From Bacteroidia bacterium (GTDB taxonomy: Bacteria; Bacteroidota; Bacteroidia; SpSt-205), in assembly GCA_025062295.1 (NCBI GenBank), contig JANXAJ010000014.1, positions 1 to 50,786 of the forward strand: a stretch of 50,786 bases of DNA. Direction: 5' to 3'. The stretch's first letter is position 1, and the number at the start of each line of letters is the position of its first letter. The notes beneath the pieces are model-generated. The model had not been told where the DNA came from. It searched no databases and saw only the letters and a program-made list of their open reading frames with translations. A program made the translations under genes and the position numbers. Shown here in pieces: positions 1-9,867 of the stretch.

Positions 1-19
1 GCCAGAGGCGGCTGCCGCC
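1..19. repeat. Right arm of a GC-rich palindrome cut by the window edge
   Basis: The first bases read GCC, loop AGA, then GGCGGCTGCCGCC. The arm matches the right arm of the palindrome at 37532-37560 except for one base (GGTGGCTGCCGCC there). The GCC in front fits the end of the missing left arm. I infer a second copy of the same 13-bp-stem, 3-nt-loop intergenic hairpin, with most of the left arm outside the window. Confidence 0.5.
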
Positions 20-25
20 GCTCAA

Positions 26-58
26 GTGTGGGCCCGCGCCCAAGGCGCTGGCGCACAC
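26..58. repeat. Degenerate copy of a 33-nt intergenic palindrome
   Basis: This 33-nt stretch aligns without gaps to the perfect palindrome at 2602-2634. The last 16 bases, AGGCGCTGGCGCACAC, are identical and four changes fall in the left half and loop, so this copy folds less well. It lies in the 185-nt space between the window start and the stop of the thiO-like gene. No T-run follows on either strand, so a simple intrinsic terminator is unlikely. Confidence 0.6.
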
Positions 59-185
59 CCCCCCTCAAGACCCCTTATCAAGGCATAATCATACATGCCT
101 CACACACCCCAAAAAAGAAGGAAAAGAGCCTTAGGATCCCTTGGGAAGGGATTTTTCCAGAGCTAAACTTTCTGCATGGAAATCC

Positions 186-1310
186 CTATAAGTCTCTTTT
201 CTGTCCCTCTTCTGAAAGGACCTCTGGGCAGAATGGTTGAAGTTCAGCCGGCAATTCTCCTTCTAAAATCCATTGGGCTATTCCTTCGCCTATCAGAGGT
301 GCTAAAAGGATGCCATTCCGATACAGTCCGTTCACGTAATAGAGGGGGCGTGAAGGGTCTTTGTACAAGATTGGAAGTCTGGAGGCCGTCGCAGGGCGAA
401 GGCCTGCCCACCACCGTAGAATTCTACTTTCATACAGGTCTGGAAAAACATGGTAAGCTCTTCGGAGAATATCAAGAACACCGCCCACTGTGAGAGAGGG
501 GTCTCTTCCTTTTTCTTCTGCTGTACCTCCTAAGATGATATAGTCTCGCTTTGGGATTGCATAGCCATATCCCGCAAGCTTATTGAAGTAACGAACAGGA
601 GCTGGAAGCCAATCAGCGGCTGGGCTTTCTATAGCAATCATTTGTCCTCGGACAGGATAGACTTTGAAGGGAAGGGAAAGACCCGCTAAAGGAACACCTG
701 TGCAAATCAGCAGCTGATCTACCTCATACGTACCTTGAGGAGTATAAACCCGAAAGGTGCCTGGAAGGAATTCAATGCGCTGGGCAGGCGTATGAGAGAG
801 AATGCTGCCTCCATCACGAAGAATAGCTTCCACCAAACGATCCCGCAGTAATTCGGGGATTAGGTGGCCTTCATCTGGGGCGTAGGTCCCCCCGGGGATG
901 CGGGGAGAGATGTGAGGGAGGCGACGACGCAGCTCACTGCTTTCTATCCACTCTACCCTAAGTCCTTGTTGAAGCTCAAATTCCATCCGACGCTGGACAT
1001 ACGGCACATCCTCAGGCAGAAGGGCTAACTCGTATGTCCCAGACTCTACATATCCTATATCTCCCAGCTGAGCCGCCCATTCAGGGTAACGCTGCCGACT
1101 CGCTATCATCGCCCGAAGGAGGGGAAGCTCCTCGTATTGAGCTTCGTAGGCAGGAGAGAGCATTCCACCCGAAGCAGTCATAGCGCCACTTCCTGGTGTA
1201 TGTGCCTCAAACACAAGAGGTGGCTTGCCTCTTCGGGCTAACTGCCATGCAACTGACAACCCAGCCGCGCCAGCCCCTATGATCCCAATCTCAGCCACCC
1301 TGACGGGCAT
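186..1310 (-). CDS. thiO: FAD-dependent glycine oxidase, ThiO type
   Basis: The 374-aa protein is a soluble amine oxidase of the DAO family. It begins with the Rossmann FAD motif GAGAAG at about residues 12-17 and continues with a GGML-P segment as in ThiO. It ends with the family's closing FAD-contact motif, here GLYRNGILLAPL. ThiO oxidises glycine to the imine used for the thiazole ring of thiamine. Its gene follows thiS directly with a 20-nt overlap, which supports a thiamine role over a generic D-amino acid oxidase. The ATG start gives a two-glycine Rossmann turn close to the N-terminus, as expected. The thiazole synthase ThiG is not in the window. Confidence 0.85.
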   Translation of the reverse strand: MPVRVAEIGIIGAGAAGLSVAWQLARRGKPPLVFEAHTPGSGAMTASGGMLSPAYEAQYEELPLLRAMIASRQRYPEWAAQLGDIGYVESGTYELALLPEDVPYVQRRMEFELQQGLRVEWIESSELRRRLPHISPRIPGGTYAPDEGHLIPELLRDRLVEAILRDGGSILSHTPAQRIEFLPGTFRVYTPQGTYEVDQLLICTGVPLAGLSLPFKVYPVRGQMIAIESPAADWLPAPVRYFNKLAGYGYAIPKRDYIILGGTAEEKGRDPSLTVGGVLDILRRAYHVFPDLYESRILRWWAGLRPATASRLPILYKDPSRPLYYVNGLYRNGILLAPLIGEGIAQWILEGELPAELQPFCPEVLSEEGQKRDL

Positions 1311-1497
1311 ATACCAGCTCTATCTGATCTCCTTCCGAGATCACGGTTTGAGTCCACTCCTTGCGAGGAATCACGCGACGATTGATGGCAACGGCGATCC
1401 CTACCTGGTGGGGATTAATCTGAAGCGACCGCAACAGTCCTTCTATGGTCGTGCCGGCTGCTATAGTCGTTGGCTCACCGTTGAGCTGTACTTGCAT
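1291..1497 (-). CDS. thiS: Sulfur carrier protein ThiS
   Basis: This 68-aa protein has the ubiquitin-like ThiS pattern: a short beta-grasp start (MQVQLNGE), the IEGLL helix region and the required C-terminal Gly-Gly (ARQGG). The terminal glycine is adenylated and then thiocarboxylated, and it delivers sulfur to the thiazole of thiamine. The gene overlaps the upstream SDR gene by 23 nt and the downstream thiO by 20 nt, so the three are translated as one unit. The length is normal for ThiS. Confidence 0.9.
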   Translation of the reverse strand: MQVQLNGEPTTIAAGTTIEGLLRSLQINPHQVGIAVAINRRVIPRKEWTQTVISEGDQIELVYARQGG

Positions 1498-2485
1498 ACT
1501 GTGAGAGAAACATTTTAGCTGTTTCCTGAATGACTTCTCTCAAGGGCGTATATTGAAATTCGGAATAAGTCCGAGTGATTTTGCTTCCATCATACAGAAA
1601 GTCTGAGCTTGAGGTACGAGCGGTCTCTCGGGTTACTGCAGCTGGTAGTCCAAACCAGCGTCCAATGTGCTCCATTGTCCATCCGACACTCACTGCTAAG
1701 GCCTTTGGGATAGGGAGGCGAGGGGGACGCTTCTGCAGACAGTACGCAATCTCTGAAAAAAGCTGCTGATAGCGCCAGTTTTCTGCTACAAGGATGTATC
1801 TTTCACCCCATCCTTGAGGATACTTTTCTATTCCCAGGAAGAGTGCCTTGATTACATCTCCCACCCCTACGAACCCATTTGTACCTACAGGATAAGCAAT
1901 AAGTCCTTGATATACCATGCGAAAGAGGGCAGGGGATCCCTTTTGCCAATCGATGTACGGACCCAAGATGACACCTGGATTAAAGATTTGGACATGAAGG
2001 CCCTCTTCGGCGGCACGCCATACTTCCTTTTCACCTAAGTACTTGGTATAACCATAAAAAGTATTATACGGGGAAGGTTGCCAAAGAGCCTCCTCTGTAA
2101 TCAAACCTTCGGGGGAGGCAGGGCGTCCCAAAGCGGCAATCGAACTCAAGTAGATGAAACGAGGTACATTCTTCTCTAAGGCGGCATTCACAAGATTGCG
2201 TGTGCCTTCTACATTGGTTTTATGCATCCAGGCGCGACTTCGAGGCAAGAAGCTAATGGTAGCTGCTGCATGGAGAATGCCCTCCACGCCCTCACAGTAT
2301 TCAACTAAAGCTTGGACATTAGAAAGTGTCCCCTGAACAATCTCGACTTTACCCTCGTAGGGCTGGAGGACTGGATGGTGGGGGTTACGTACAAGGAGTC
2401 GCAGGGGAAAAGGGCGTCCCCTCTCCTCCCACATTCGGAGGAAATTATATCCCACGAATCCAGTCGCACCCGTAAGAAGCCACAT
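1475..2485 (-). CDS. NAD(P)-dependent epimerase/dehydratase-like extended SDR
   Basis: The 336-aa protein opens with the nucleotide-binding motif TGATGFVG at residues 5-12. It has the second-strand LLVRNP and a Tyr-x-x-x-Lys pair in GYTKYLGE near residue 145. This is the layout of extended short-chain dehydrogenases such as dihydroflavonol reductase-like enzymes. The substrate cannot be told from the sequence. It is the first gene of a tight group with thiS and thiO, which may only reflect cotranscription. The 188 nt upstream hold a perfect palindrome at 2602-2634 and no recognisable TPP riboswitch. Confidence 0.8.
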   Translation of the reverse strand: MWLLTGATGFVGYNFLRMWEERGRPFPLRLLVRNPHHPVLQPYEGKVEIVQGTLSNVQALVEYCEGVEGILHAAATISFLPRSRAWMHKTNVEGTRNLVNAALEKNVPRFIYLSSIAALGRPASPEGLITEEALWQPSPYNTFYGYTKYLGEKEVWRAAEEGLHVQIFNPGVILGPYIDWQKGSPALFRMVYQGLIAYPVGTNGFVGVGDVIKALFLGIEKYPQGWGERYILVAENWRYQQLFSEIAYCLQKRPPRLPIPKALAVSVGWTMEHIGRWFGLPAAVTRETARTSSSDFLYDGSKITRTYSEFQYTPLREVIQETAKMFLSQYASTAQR

Positions 2486-2601
2486 GCCTGCAATATAAGC
2501 AAACTTCTTATCTCTTCAGGAAACAGCCTCTAAGGAAGAGAGAAGCATTTGCCACCTTGCCTGTAGGAGGAGATATTTTCTGTGCTTTTATTTAGGCTTG
2601 A

Positions 2602-2634
2602 GTGTGCGCCAGCGCCTTAGGCGCTGGCGCACAC
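2602..2634. repeat. Perfect 15-bp palindrome with TTA loop
   Basis: GTGTGCGCCAGCGCC, loop TTA, then the exact reverse complement. It sits between the ThiE-like gene and the SDR gene, both on the minus strand. Neither strand shows a T-run after the stem, so I do not call it a terminator. It could stabilise or process the mRNA. A degenerate copy is at 26-58. Confidence 0.75.
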
Positions 2635-2673
2635 AACCCTACTCATTTGAGAGTAGAGAACTTCACCTTCAGG

Positions 2674-3213
2674 CTAAACCCTGAGAAAGTACCGGATGGC
2701 AGCGAATCCTCCAGCTCCAGCTATACGGATCTGCTCTATTTTCTCCTCGGAGTCAATTCCCCCCACTGCCACGAGTGGCAGCGTAGGGTAAAGAGTGCGC
2801 AAGGTAGAAAGAAGGCTCAGTGGAAGAGGGGAATGAACGTGGGGATGGGAAGGGGTCGGAAAGAAGGAGCCTATCCAAACATAAGAGGCCCATGGAGCTG
2901 CTAATGCCACCTCTTCAACCGAGTGGCAAGACTGCCCATATGCATACGCAGGGTCTGGTCGAGGCGGAGGAGAGATCGGAGGAGCGGGGAAATGCATGCC
3001 ATATCCAAATGGCTGAGTAGCCCAGCGAGCATGTACAATCCAGAAGAGGCCCTCCCAGCGGCGCGCCCAGCCCCATAAATCAACCATCGTAGGTGGATAT
3101 CGCAAGCGTAAAATCACTGAGGTTGCCCCACGCTTGAGAGCCCCTTCTGTCCATCGGTCCAGGTCCTCTACTTCCCAAGGCGTGATAGCCATTGCTTCCC
3201 AATAGGGCCTCAC
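2674..3213 (-). CDS. ThiE/TenI-like thiamine phosphate synthase family protein
   Basis: This 179-aa protein matches the C-terminal half of the ThiE/TenI TIM barrel. It has a GQSCHSVEEV segment, the phosphate-loop region YVWIGSFFPTPSHP, the strand PLVAVGGI and the ending AGAGGFAAIRYF. ThiE joins the pyrimidine and thiazole parts of thiamine, whereas TenI aromatises the thiazole. The protein is about 30 residues shorter than typical ThiE and its N-terminal half is divergent, so either activity is possible. It overlaps the M1 peptidase gene by 4 nt and is followed, after a 188-nt gap, by the SDR-thiS-thiO group, which supports a thiamine link. Confidence 0.7.
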   Translation of the reverse strand: MRPYWEAMAITPWEVEDLDRWTEGALKRGATSVILRLRYPPTMVDLWGWARRWEGLFWIVHARWATQPFGYGMHFPAPPISPPPRPDPAYAYGQSCHSVEEVALAAPWASYVWIGSFFPTPSHPHVHSPLPLSLLSTLRTLYPTLPLVAVGGIDSEEKIEQIRIAGAGGFAAIRYFLRV

Positions 3214-4874
3214 AGCAAAGCTGAGACAAGGACCATAAATCGGTTTCTATCAGGTACAATTGACTCTACTTCAGAGGGCAGAGCAAAGCGCTGAAGTTCA
3301 GAGGTTAGAAAAAAACGGAAGCGTTGATTCCCTCCTAAGAATTCCATAGGTCCGTCAAATTTCGGCTCATCACATATCCATCTCGCTTCTAAATACGTCG
3401 TATCTCTCTCTCTCACGACACGATACTGAACCACAGGAGGACGCAGGTAGAGTAAATAAGCCCGAAAAAAAGGCTCTAAATTCTCCCCCAGCTGACGACT
3501 CATGAATGAGATAAGCTGGTGGGCAGAAATCGTTTGAAAAGAAAAGCTATCCTGAATTGCCCTCAAGCACCTAAACCATAGGGAGTCGTTATTTACTCGG
3601 TGACGCAGGGTGTGAAGAACCCATGCCGCTTTGTAGTAGATATCGGTATTGTAGGGTTGGTCTGCATTCACACCATACGGTGCTTGCAGAGTTTGGCGGT
3701 TGCGAATGTAGGAGCGCTGCTGAAGAAGATACTCTAGGGCTCGTTCATATCCCTCATAATACTCTATGAAAAGAGCCTCGCTATAAGTGCAGAAACCCTC
3801 CTGAATCCACAAATCCGCATTATCCGCAGCAGTGACGTGATTACCCCACCACTCATGCCCTGTCTCATGAAGAATGATATAATCAAAGCCCCACCGCGGA
3901 TCTTCTCGGAATTCATTCCCATAGGCAATTCCACTCTGGTGCTCCATGCCGTAGTAAGGAGACTCAACAAGGGCAAATCCATCTCTCTGTGGAGGAAATG
4001 GACCGAAATAGTGTTCAAAAGCCCGAAGTACCCGCTTTGCGTGACGCTTTAGATAGTTGACCTTATCTATGTCGCGATGAGGAAGGAGGTGAAAGCGAAG
4101 AGAGAGCACTTCTCCACTTACACTATGCAGGGTATCAGTGTAACTTCGGTAGCCCGGAGCTGCATAAAAGGTAACATTATAGGTGTTGATAGGGTAGCTC
4201 GTCCTGTAAGTGTAACAGGTGTCTGAGCGTAAAGGCACACTTTGAAGGAATTGTCCGTTTGCTATGACTCGGAGAGGGGCTGGCACGCAGAAATTCAGGG
4301 TTACGCTATCAGGTTCATCAGACAGGTGGTCCTTGAGAGGCCACCAAAGACTGGCGCCACTGCCTTGGCAGGTTACACCTATCCATGGCTGACCCGTGGG
4401 AGTCTTTGACCATACTAATCCGCCCTCCCATGGCGGACGCACAGCGGGTCTTGGCCTGCCTTCATATCGTACTCGCCATCGTCGAAGATCTCCTATCTCC
4501 CATCTTTCTTTCCATTTAGAGAGAGGGACCCATATTGCCCGCGTGCCTTTGACCCGCACAAACGGTACCCTTTCCTCTTCTATCTGAATATCAGACACTT
4601 CAAGAGTGGAGTCAAGGTCTATCTGCAAGGTATCACTTCCTCCTAACCACCGAAACGTACAGATGACTTCTCCTTTGAGGAAATTTCTCCGAGGATAAAT
4701 AGAAAGAGAGAGAGTATAATGGACTACATCATAACAGCTTCGGTAAGGGGAAAGACTTCCCAAGAGGGTATCCGCTCGCGTGAAGGTACGCCGCCCATAG
4801 AACACTTGGGTTTTATCCGATTGAGCGCAAGCCAAGAATGGTATGAGGATAGTTATGCCCAGTCTGATCCGCAT
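3210..4874 (-). CDS. M1 family zinc aminopeptidase, exported
   Basis: The 554-aa protein carries the zinc site HETGHEWWGN at residues 336-345 and the third ligand Glu359 in LWIQEGF. In place of the classical GAMEN exopeptidase motif it has YGMEHQSGIAYG at about 308-319, as in many Bacteroidota M1 enzymes. The N-terminus is hydrophobic and ends in LACAQS. It is either a signal peptide cut after Ala or Ser or a weak lipobox with Cys16. The protein probably trims peptides in the periplasm or at the cell surface. It is shorter than the roughly 850-aa housekeeping PepN. The gene overlaps the upstream arginase-family gene by 22 nt. Confidence 0.87.
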   Translation of the reverse strand: MRIRLGITILIPFLACAQSDKTQVFYGRRTFTRADTLLGSLSPYRSCYDVVHYTLSLSIYPRRNFLKGEVICTFRWLGGSDTLQIDLDSTLEVSDIQIEEERVPFVRVKGTRAIWVPLSKWKERWEIGDLRRWRVRYEGRPRPAVRPPWEGGLVWSKTPTGQPWIGVTCQGSGASLWWPLKDHLSDEPDSVTLNFCVPAPLRVIANGQFLQSVPLRSDTCYTYRTSYPINTYNVTFYAAPGYRSYTDTLHSVSGEVLSLRFHLLPHRDIDKVNYLKRHAKRVLRAFEHYFGPFPPQRDGFALVESPYYGMEHQSGIAYGNEFREDPRWGFDYIILHETGHEWWGNHVTAADNADLWIQEGFCTYSEALFIEYYEGYERALEYLLQQRSYIRNRQTLQAPYGVNADQPYNTDIYYKAAWVLHTLRHRVNNDSLWFRCLRAIQDSFSFQTISAHQLISFMSRQLGENLEPFFRAYLLYLRPPVVQYRVVRERDTTYLEARWICDEPKFDGPMEFLGGNQRFRFFLTSELQRFALPSEVESIVPDRNRFMVLVSALL

Positions 4875-5776
4875 AAAACGAGTCCGCAGAGCCTATAAAT
4901 AAGATGAGAAGCTACAATTGCATCCAGTTCCGCCCCCCCTGTTTCGCAGACATCAAACCCAATGATTCGTCGTCCAGAATGAGGTATAGCCTCTAAAAGG
5001 AAGAAGAGCTCTTCATACCGAAGGCCGCCCGGTACAGGGGTTCCTGTGTGGGGCACATGGCCCACCTCTAAGACATCCATATCTATGCTAATGTAGACAG
5101 ACGTAGGGAGAAGACTCACAATTTCACTCACGAGTTCGGTCCAAGACCGTCCCCGAAAAGCTGCTCGCGCAAGGTACCGCATTTCATAAACTACGAGACG
5201 AGGGAATAATGAACTTGCGTATTCTGCTTCCATTCGACTCCAATCGCGAATCCCTACCGCTACAATACGCTCAACCGCTGGCAATTGACTGATGTGATAT
5301 AGAATCGTTGCATGAGAGTATTTCATCCCTCCGTAGGTCGGACGCAGGTCAGCGTGAGCATCAATGTGGAGAACACCATAGGAGAGTCCTCGGAGTTGGT
5401 AATGAGCGCCGAGAGGAATGCTGTGATCCCCCCCAATCAGACCGAAGCTTTTTCCACTCTGAAGGACCTCTCTCACCTGCGATTCTACATAAGGCAAGAC
5501 TTCCCCCTCATATAAGTGGTCTGGGTTATCAGAAATGCCAAAGGGCTGGGCAGGTGCGCTCCAAAAAAACTCCTGCTCTTCTAAGGAAGGACACTCCGAT
5601 CGATAGTAGTCTATTTGTTCAGAGACCTGACGGATCAATTCAGGGGCTTGAGCTGTCCCGCGCCGAAAAGAGACGCCTCCCTCCCAAGGTACGGCGATGA
5701 GGGCAACAGCTGCTGACTCCCACCTTCCTTGTCGTCCATAGGCGGGCAGTCCTAAGCGAACTGCCGAGTACATCAT
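4853..5776 (-). CDS. Arginase/agmatinase family ureohydrolase
   Basis: The metal-binding motifs of the ureohydrolase family are all present: GGDHS, DAHAD, and SIDMD followed by HTGTPVPGGL. The family hydrolyses guanidino compounds such as agmatine, arginine or formiminoglutamate with a binuclear Mn centre; the substrate is not clear here. The reading frame is open to 5884, but I place the start at the ATG-ATG pair at 5776/5773. The longer form would overlap the divergent rhomboid gene. The shorter form is preceded by a near-perfect -7 box (TATCTTCG, 5783-5790, minus strand) only 6 nt away. It is the first gene of the minus-strand run leading to the thiamine genes. Confidence 0.82.
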   Translation of the reverse strand: MMYSAVRLGLPAYGRQGRWESAAVALIAVPWEGGVSFRRGTAQAPELIRQVSEQIDYYRSECPSLEEQEFFWSAPAQPFGISDNPDHLYEGEVLPYVESQVREVLQSGKSFGLIGGDHSIPLGAHYQLRGLSYGVLHIDAHADLRPTYGGMKYSHATILYHISQLPAVERIVAVGIRDWSRMEAEYASSLFPRLVVYEMRYLARAAFRGRSWTELVSEIVSLLPTSVYISIDMDVLEVGHVPHTGTPVPGGLRYEELFFLLEAIPHSGRRIIGFDVCETGGAELDAIVASHLIYRLCGLVLCGSDWA

Positions 5777-5818
5777 CTCGAACGAAGATACAGCTTGATG
5801 TCCTCTGAAGACTTCGCT

Positions 5819-5826
5819 TATCTTTG
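5819..5826 (+). promoter_or_regulatory. Bacteroidota -7 box for the rhomboid gene
   Basis: TATCTTTG fits TAnnTTTG and ends 11 nt before the rhomboid ATG. A TTG lies 21 nt upstream (5795-5797), in the right range for the -33 element. The predicted leader is only about 5-7 nt, with no Shine-Dalgarno sequence. Confidence 0.6.
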
Positions 5827-5837
5827 TAAGAGCAACT

Positions 5838-6635
5838 ATGGTAAAGCCAGGGCGACGATTTTTCGCTGGGGCTGCCCCACTCACTTGGCTAATAGCGACA
5901 AATGTCTCTATTTATGTAGCATCTGTTTTGATTGCACTAGGCTTTTATTTAGCGAATAGCCTCCCCACTTTTGAATACTTTTTCCGAAAATTTGCCTTGC
6001 CTGGACATCCCACTTTACTCCTAAAGCAACCCTGGAGTCTTATTACTCATATGTTTATTCACGACTGGCGCGGCTTTTGGCATATCCTCTTGAATATGTT
6101 CTGGCTTTACTGGATGGGGCAGCTTTTTTTGACGACCCAATCCAGTGAGAGGCTTCTGTGGGCTTATGGGTTAGGAGGTTTAGGGGGAGCGATCGGTTTC
6201 CTTAGCTATGCATGGAGCCATGCTAATTACTCTGGTTATGCTATCGGTGCCTCTGCTGCTGTCAATGGAGTCTTTTTTGCCACGGTTACCTTAATGCCCT
6301 ACTTCCGAGTCCATCTCCTCTTTTTCGGTCCGATTGCCTTGAGATGGCTTGCCCTAATCTGGATATTCCTAGATTTGCTTTTGACCTTAGGAGGCAATGA
6401 AGCCACTGCCATTGCCCACTTGTCTGGAGCAGGGATGGGAGTGATTGTAGGTTATCTCCTGAGAAGGGGCTGGGGTCCAGAGCTTCTCGGCAAGAGTATG
6501 ATGCCTTTCTTCAGAGAAAAAGAAGTTACAGAGGAAGAGCTTAATAGAATTTTAGAAAAGATCCATCAGAAAGGATTGAAAAGCCTAACGCGCCGTGAGC
6601 GAGAGGTTCTCAAACGAGCAGCGGAGAGGTTATGA
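5838..6635 (+). CDS. Rhomboid family intramembrane serine protease
   Basis: The 265-aa protein has about six hydrophobic segments. The catalytic serine lies in GASAAV (Ser139) and the catalytic histidine in AIAHLSGAGMG (His194). The HILLNM segment (His82, Asn86) gives the oxyanion-side residues typical of rhomboids. Rhomboids cleave single-pass membrane proteins within the bilayer. After the last membrane segment comes a charged cytoplasmic tail of about 55 residues rich in Lys, Arg and Glu. The next gene starts 4 nt after the stop. Confidence 0.88.
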   Translation: MVKPGRRFFAGAAPLTWLIATNVSIYVASVLIALGFYLANSLPTFEYFFRKFALPGHPTLLLKQPWSLITHMFIHDWRGFWHILLNMFWLYWMGQLFLTTQSSERLLWAYGLGGLGGAIGFLSYAWSHANYSGYAIGASAAVNGVFFATVTLMPYFRVHLLFFGPIALRWLALIWIFLDLLLTLGGNEATAIAHLSGAGMGVIVGYLLRRGWGPELLGKSMMPFFREKEVTEEELNRILEKIHQKGLKSLTRREREVLKRAAERL

Positions 6636-7592
6636 GGGGATGTTACTATGGCGAATGGGTGGGATTTTTCTGCTGGGGCTATGGGGGCTCTCATGGGTGA
6701 TTCCTCCCTGGGGCTGGAGCTTGCCCTTCTTGACTGCCATTTTCTGGACCTATGGCGGGGGGTGGTTCTTCGGCTGGCGCCTCTTGAGAGATAGGGCATT
6801 TGCTTGGCTATGGATTTCTGCCCTTATCTTATGGATAGGGAGCCTGAGATACATCTGGCAGTTGATGCCACCTGCGTCTTTGGAAAAGAAGGCAGACCTG
6901 CGCATAGCTAGCTTCAATATGGATGCAGCCCACTACAAGCGCCCTCAAATTGAGCGGCTGGTTGATAGCCTGCGCCGCTGGCATCCTCATATCCTGTGTC
7001 TTCAAGAAGTGTATTTGGGAGATTATACTGTGGAGGCCTTCGTCAAAAGGCTGGGTTACCCTCACTATGCTTTCTTAGATGCAAAACTCCAAATGGGCAT
7101 GTTAGTAGTCAGCGATTTTCCGATTCTGAAAGCTCATGCGCATCTCCTTCAACCAGGCACAACCAATGGCTTTCAAGAGATTCAGATAAGCCTTCCTTCC
7201 ACTGGTCAAGTGATAAATATTCTTCATGTACATTTTCCCTCCTATCGCTTAGGGCAAGGTCGTTTTTGGCAATGGGAATGGTTTCATCGGGTTTGGCAAG
7301 AACATGCTCGTTTCTATGCCCAGCTCAAGCAGCGAGTGGAAGCTCATAGGGACTATCTGTGGGTATGCGGCGATTTTAATATGCTTCCCTTTCATCCGAT
7401 GTATCGGTTCCTTCAAGCTTGGCTTTATGACAGCCATCGGGCGGCTCGCTGGGGGGTAGGACCTACATGGCGGGGATTGCTACGCATAGATTATATCTGG
7501 GGTAGCCTGCCCGCTCTTTCTCAAGAGCTTCGGTGGATTCCCAAACAAGCTCATGCATATGTAGAAGCTGCATACAGTATTGAAAAGAACTC

Positions 7593-7600
7593 TACCTTTG
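7593..7600 (+). promoter_or_regulatory. -7 box for tRNA-Val (and probably dxr)
   Basis: TACCTTTG is a perfect TAnnTTTG box ending 6 nt before the mature 5' end of tRNA-Val. It lies inside the open frame of the upstream EEP gene. No clear -33 element is seen at the usual distance. Confidence 0.6.
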
Positions 7601-7606
7601 CCAAGA

Positions 7607-7680
7607 GGGGCGTTAGCTCAGGGGTTGAGAGCGCCTGCTTCACACGCAGGAGGTCGGTGGTTCGAATCCATCACGCCCCA
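7607..7680 (+). tRNA. tRNA-Val (CAC)
   Basis: The 74-nt gene folds as a complete cloverleaf. The acceptor arms are GGGGCGT and ACGCCCC, the D arm GCTC...GAGC, the anticodon stem CCTGC/GCAGG with loop TTCACAC, and the T arm GGTGG-TTCGAAT-CCATC. The discriminator is A, and CCA is not encoded. The gene has its own -7 box, lies inside the open frame of the EEP gene, and ends one base before the likely start codon of dxr. Confidence 0.96.
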
Positions 7681-7681
7681 C

Positions 7682-9863
<2,182 letters not shown>

Positions 9864-9867
9864 GAGC

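Noticed and set aside
2486-2673. Possible TPP riboswitch before the SDR-thiS-thiO genes
   Set aside because: Neither the CTGAGA nor the conserved P2/P4 sequences of the THI element were found on the minus strand.
7249-7437. 62-codon minus-strand frame inside the EEP gene
   Set aside because: It is a shadow of the EEP coding frame, with no family or promoter.
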